NCBI GenBank assembly: GCA_019115665.1
Contig: DXDD01000041.1
Location: forward strand, 1 to 52,684
Source of the DNA: Candidatus Eisenbergiella pullistercoris
GTDB lineage: Bacteria > Bacillota > Clostridia > Lachnospirales > Lachnospiraceae
Reading direction: 5' to 3'
DNA length: 52,684 bases
In this document: in pieces, positions 50,655-52,684 of the stretch
How the letters are laid out: every line of letters starts with the position of its first letter
How positions within the stretch are numbered: the stretch's first letter is position 1
The notes under the pieces: model-generated
The model's input: the letters and a program-made list of their open reading frames with translations, nothing else
Database searches by the model: none
What the model was told of the DNA's origin: nothing
Made by a program: the position numbers and the translations under genes

Positions 50655-52268
50655 ATGGAACTGACCTTACAAGGGTTGAAACAGGCGGAGGGCTGGAAGC
50701 AGGCAGGCTACAGCCTTCCGGAATATGATATTCCCGCCGTGGCGGCACGCACGCGGGAGAAGCCCCGCTGGATTCATTTCGGCGCGGGAAACATCTTCCG
50801 CGCCTTCCAGGCGAACGTGGCTCAGGAGCTTTTAAACCGCGGCGTGCTGGATACGGGGCTGATCGCGGCGGAGGGTTACGATTATGAGATCATCGAAAAA
50901 ATGTACCGCCCTCACGACAACCTGAGCATCCTGGCAACGCTGAAGGCAGATGGAACCGTGGGAAAGACAGTGGTGGGAAGCATTGTGGAATCTCTCATCT
51001 TGGACAGCGCCGATCCTCAGGAATACGGGCGGCTGAAAGAGATCTTCCGCGCCCCTTCCCTTCAGATGGCGAGCTTTACCATCACCGAAAAGGGCTACAG
51101 CCTGACCAGCGCGAAGGGCGAAACCCCTTCTGACATTGCCTACGATTTTACCCATGGTCCCGAAGCCCCCAGAAGCTATCTGGGAAAGGTTTCTTCTCTG
51201 GTCTATGAACGTTATCTTGCCGGCGCGCTTCCGTTAAGCCTCGTCAGCATGGACAACTGCTCCCACAACGGAGACAAGCTCTACGCCGCGGTAAACGCCT
51301 TTGCCGAAGCCTGGCAGCAAAACGGCCTGGTTCAGGACGGCTTCGTCTCCTACATCAACGATAAGAAAAAGATCGCCTTCCCCTGGACCATGATCGACAA
51401 GATCACGCCCAGGCCCGACGATACGGTAAAGGCCATGCTGGAACAGGACGGCATCAGCGACCTCACGGCCTGCGTCACCGCCAAAAACACCTATGTCGCC
51501 CCCTTCGTCAACGCCGAAGAATGCCAGTATCTCGTCATCGAGGACGCCTTCCCCAACGGAAAGCTTCCTCTGGAGCAGGCCGGTATTCTCTACACAGACC
51601 GCGCCACCGTGGATAAAGTGGAAAAAATGAAGGTCTGTACCTGCCTGAATCCTCTTCACACCACTCTGGCCATTTACGGCTGCCTCCTTGGCTGCCATCT
51701 CATTTCCGAAGAGATGAAAAATCCTCTTCTGAAAAAATTCGTGGAGATCGTAGGTTATACCGAAGGCCTTCCCGTGGTGGTCAACCCCGGCGTGCTGGAT
51801 CCAAAGCAGTTCATCGATGAGGTGGTGCAGAAACGGATCCCCAACCCCTTCATGCCAGACACCCCGCAGCGGATCGCCACCGATACCTCCCAGAAGCTGC
51901 CCATCCGCTTCGGCGAGACCATCAAAGCCTACGACAGGGATCCTTCCCTGAGCGTATCCTCGCTGAAAATGATCCCCCTGGTATTCGCGGGCTGGCTGCG
52001 GTATCTGATGGCGGTGGACGACACAGGAGCCGCTTTCGATCCCAGCTCCGACCCCCTGCTGCCTTCCCTGCGCCCGCTCTTCGCTTCCTGCCGGCTCGGC
52101 AGTATGCCCGAGGACCTCTCCTTCCTGGATGAACTCCTCTCCAACGAAAGCATCTGGGGCGTGAACCTGTTTTCTGTCGGCCTGGCCGATCTTGTAAAGC
52201 ATTACTTCCGGGAACTCACTGCCGGCCCCGGCGCCGTTTTGGCAACCCTGGAAAAATATCTGGGATGA
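50655..52268 (+). CDS. uxuB: D-fructuronate reductase (mannitol dehydrogenase family)
   Basis: Interconverts fructuronate and D-mannonate with NAD(H), the step before UxuA. The 537-residue protein has a Rossmann part from RWIHFGAGNIFRAFQANVAQEL and the central MDNCSHNGDKLYAAV segment; KNTYVAPFVNAEECQYLVIEDAFPNGKLPL and CLNPLHTTLAIYGCLLG follow, with family-typical Lys, Asn and His residues. The ATG at 50655 follows AAAGGAG. It is the last gene of the uxu operon and is followed by a strong terminator. Exact hexuronate specificity rests on the uxuA neighbour. Confidence 0.93.
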   Translation: MELTLQGLKQAEGWKQAGYSLPEYDIPAVAARTREKPRWIHFGAGNIFRAFQANVAQELLNRGVLDTGLIAAEGYDYEIIEKMYRPHDNLSILATLKADGTVGKTVVGSIVESLILDSADPQEYGRLKEIFRAPSLQMASFTITEKGYSLTSAKGETPSDIAYDFTHGPEAPRSYLGKVSSLVYERYLAGALPLSLVSMDNCSHNGDKLYAAVNAFAEAWQQNGLVQDGFVSYINDKKKIAFPWTMIDKITPRPDDTVKAMLEQDGISDLTACVTAKNTYVAPFVNAEECQYLVIEDAFPNGKLPLEQAGILYTDRATVDKVEKMKVCTCLNPLHTTLAIYGCLLGCHLISEEMKNPLLKKFVEIVGYTEGLPVVVNPGVLDPKQFIDEVVQKRIPNPFMPDTPQRIATDTSQKLPIRFGETIKAYDRDPSLSVSSLKMIPLVFAGWLRYLMAVDDTGAAFDPSSDPLLPSLRPLFASCRLGSMPEDLSFLDELLSNESIWGVNLFSVGLADLVKHYFRELTAGPGAVLATLEKYLG

Positions 52269-52285
52269 TAATACCGATACCCAAA

Positions 52286-52324
52286 CCGCCCGGCTTTCCG
52301 AACGGAAACAGTCCGGGCGGTTTT
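52286..52324 (+). terminator. uxuB terminator
   Basis: CCGCCCGG (52286-52293) pairs with CCGGGCGG (52313-52320), followed by TTTTATTT. Confidence 0.9.
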
Positions 52325-52420
52325 ATTTCCTCATCTTCTCTTATCAGTACTCCATTTCTGCGACGATACAATCTCCCTTTAATTCCATAAGCCGCTCCTC
52401 CGGCCGCAGAAACAAACGAC

Positions 52421-52447
52421 AAAAAACCCCGAAAAATTCGAGGTTTT
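52421..52447 (-). terminator. tRNA operon terminator
   Basis: Minus strand AACCTCGAA (52437-52445) pairs with TTCGGGGTT (52425-52433), followed by a run of Ts. Confidence 0.85.
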
Positions 52448-52453
52448 GAAAGA

Positions 52454-52524
52454 GGCGCAGACCGGATTTGAACCGGTGGATAACGGTGTTGCAGACCGGT
52501 GCCTTACCACTTGGCTACTGCGCC
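52454..52524 (-). tRNA. tRNA-Cys (GCA)
   Basis: 71 bases on the minus strand. Acceptor GGCGCAG pairs with CTGCGCC. The anticodon loop is CTGCAAC, anticodon GCA. The T arm holds GGTTCAAATCC. CCA is not encoded. It follows tRNA-Glu by 33 bases. Confidence 0.95.
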
Positions 52525-52557
52525 ATAATCATAAATATGCTCTTTATCATTTAAAAA

Positions 52558-52629
52558 TGACTCCAACGGGAATCGAACCCGTGTTACCGCCGTGAAAGGG
52601 CGATGTCTTAACCGCTTGACCATGGAGCC
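52558..52629 (-). tRNA. tRNA-Glu (TTC)
   Basis: 72 bases on the minus strand. Acceptor GGCTCCA pairs with TGGAGTC, discriminator A. The anticodon loop is CTTTCAC, anticodon TTC. The T arm holds GGTTCGATTCC. CCA is not encoded. It lies upstream of tRNA-Cys in the same transcript. The remaining bases to the window end show nothing else I can support. Confidence 0.95.
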
Positions 52630-52684
52630 GTATCTCTTTTCTCCTCTGCGCTCCCGGCTCTTACCCTTCCTCACAGAGCTTTAA

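Noticed and set aside
52216..52422. A 68-codon minus-strand frame after uxuB
   Set aside because: It overlaps the uxuB end and its terminator and has no convincing site.
1..52684. Prophage, insertion sequence or integrative element
   Set aside because: I found no integrase, transposase, capsid, portal, relaxase or toxin-antitoxin gene and no long terminal repeats; tRNA genes at the right end show no attachment duplication in view.

Overview
The window looks like a chromosomal segment of a strictly anaerobic, spore-forming Firmicute, most likely Lachnospiraceae. The genus cannot be fixed from sequence alone. Pointers are spoVG, paired glgC/glgD, a DnaD/DnaI-type helicase loading pair, MecA, a QueT transporter under a preQ1 riboswitch, a T-box on thrS, pyruvate formate-lyase with a 2[4Fe-4S] ferredoxin, and AGGAGG-type ribosome binding sites throughout. 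Coding regions are moderately GC-rich, so many long antisense frames are only mirrors of real genes. I see no phage, transposon, integron, plasmid or CRISPR signature; it reads as core and metabolic genome. Accessory carbohydrate genes are interspersed.

Layout. 1-6330 (mostly minus): a GH27 alpha-galactosidase, T-box-controlled thrS, then glgC-glgD-spoVG. 6600-12145 (plus): murC, a cluster of DnaA-box-like 9-mers, dnaD, dnaI-like loader, prs, and queT behind a preQ1-I riboswitch. 12161-20088 (minus): a large anchored exported protein of unknown function, a methyltransferase, a small unknown, and a DUF4129-like/DUF58/MoxR operon. 20297-29585: DUF402 protein, SleB-type hydrolase, dCMP deaminase, upp, rpiB, tsaC-like gene, amidase, GH18 protein, a structured non-coding interval, mecA, DUF1858. 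29726-32529: a GH127-like arabinofuranosidase divergent from an AraC regulator. 32599-36311: a pyruvate formate-lyase locus in which the glycyl-radical domain is a separate 80-residue protein, followed by the activase and a ferredoxin. 36301-41063: gdpP-rplI-dnaB and a MerR-like gene. 41254-45587: a DUF4097 pair, rpsF-ssb-rpsR, DUF951, sirtuin, bacteriohemerythrin. 45776-52629: a C26 glutamine-amidotransferase-like hydrolase overlapping a DUF5722-like gene, AraC plus uxuA-uxuB, and tRNA-Cys and tRNA-Glu.

How the genes work together. The pfl locus converts pyruvate to acetyl-CoA and formate; because the radical glycine sits on its own small polypeptide, that part could be replaced separately. 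This is the most interesting system seen here. Hexuronate (uxuAB), galactoside (GH27) and arabinoside (GH127) genes suggest plant glycan use, while glgCD suggests glycogen storage. The replication genes (dnaD, dnaI-like, ssb, dnaB) lie in three separate clusters, and the dnaD one carries a DnaA-box cluster that could couple helicase-loader supply to DnaA.

Non-coding highlights are three sets of palindromic or tandem repeats (1267-1412, 23099-23214, 24796-24970) and a hairpin-rich interval (28131-28264) downstream of a good minus-strand promoter.
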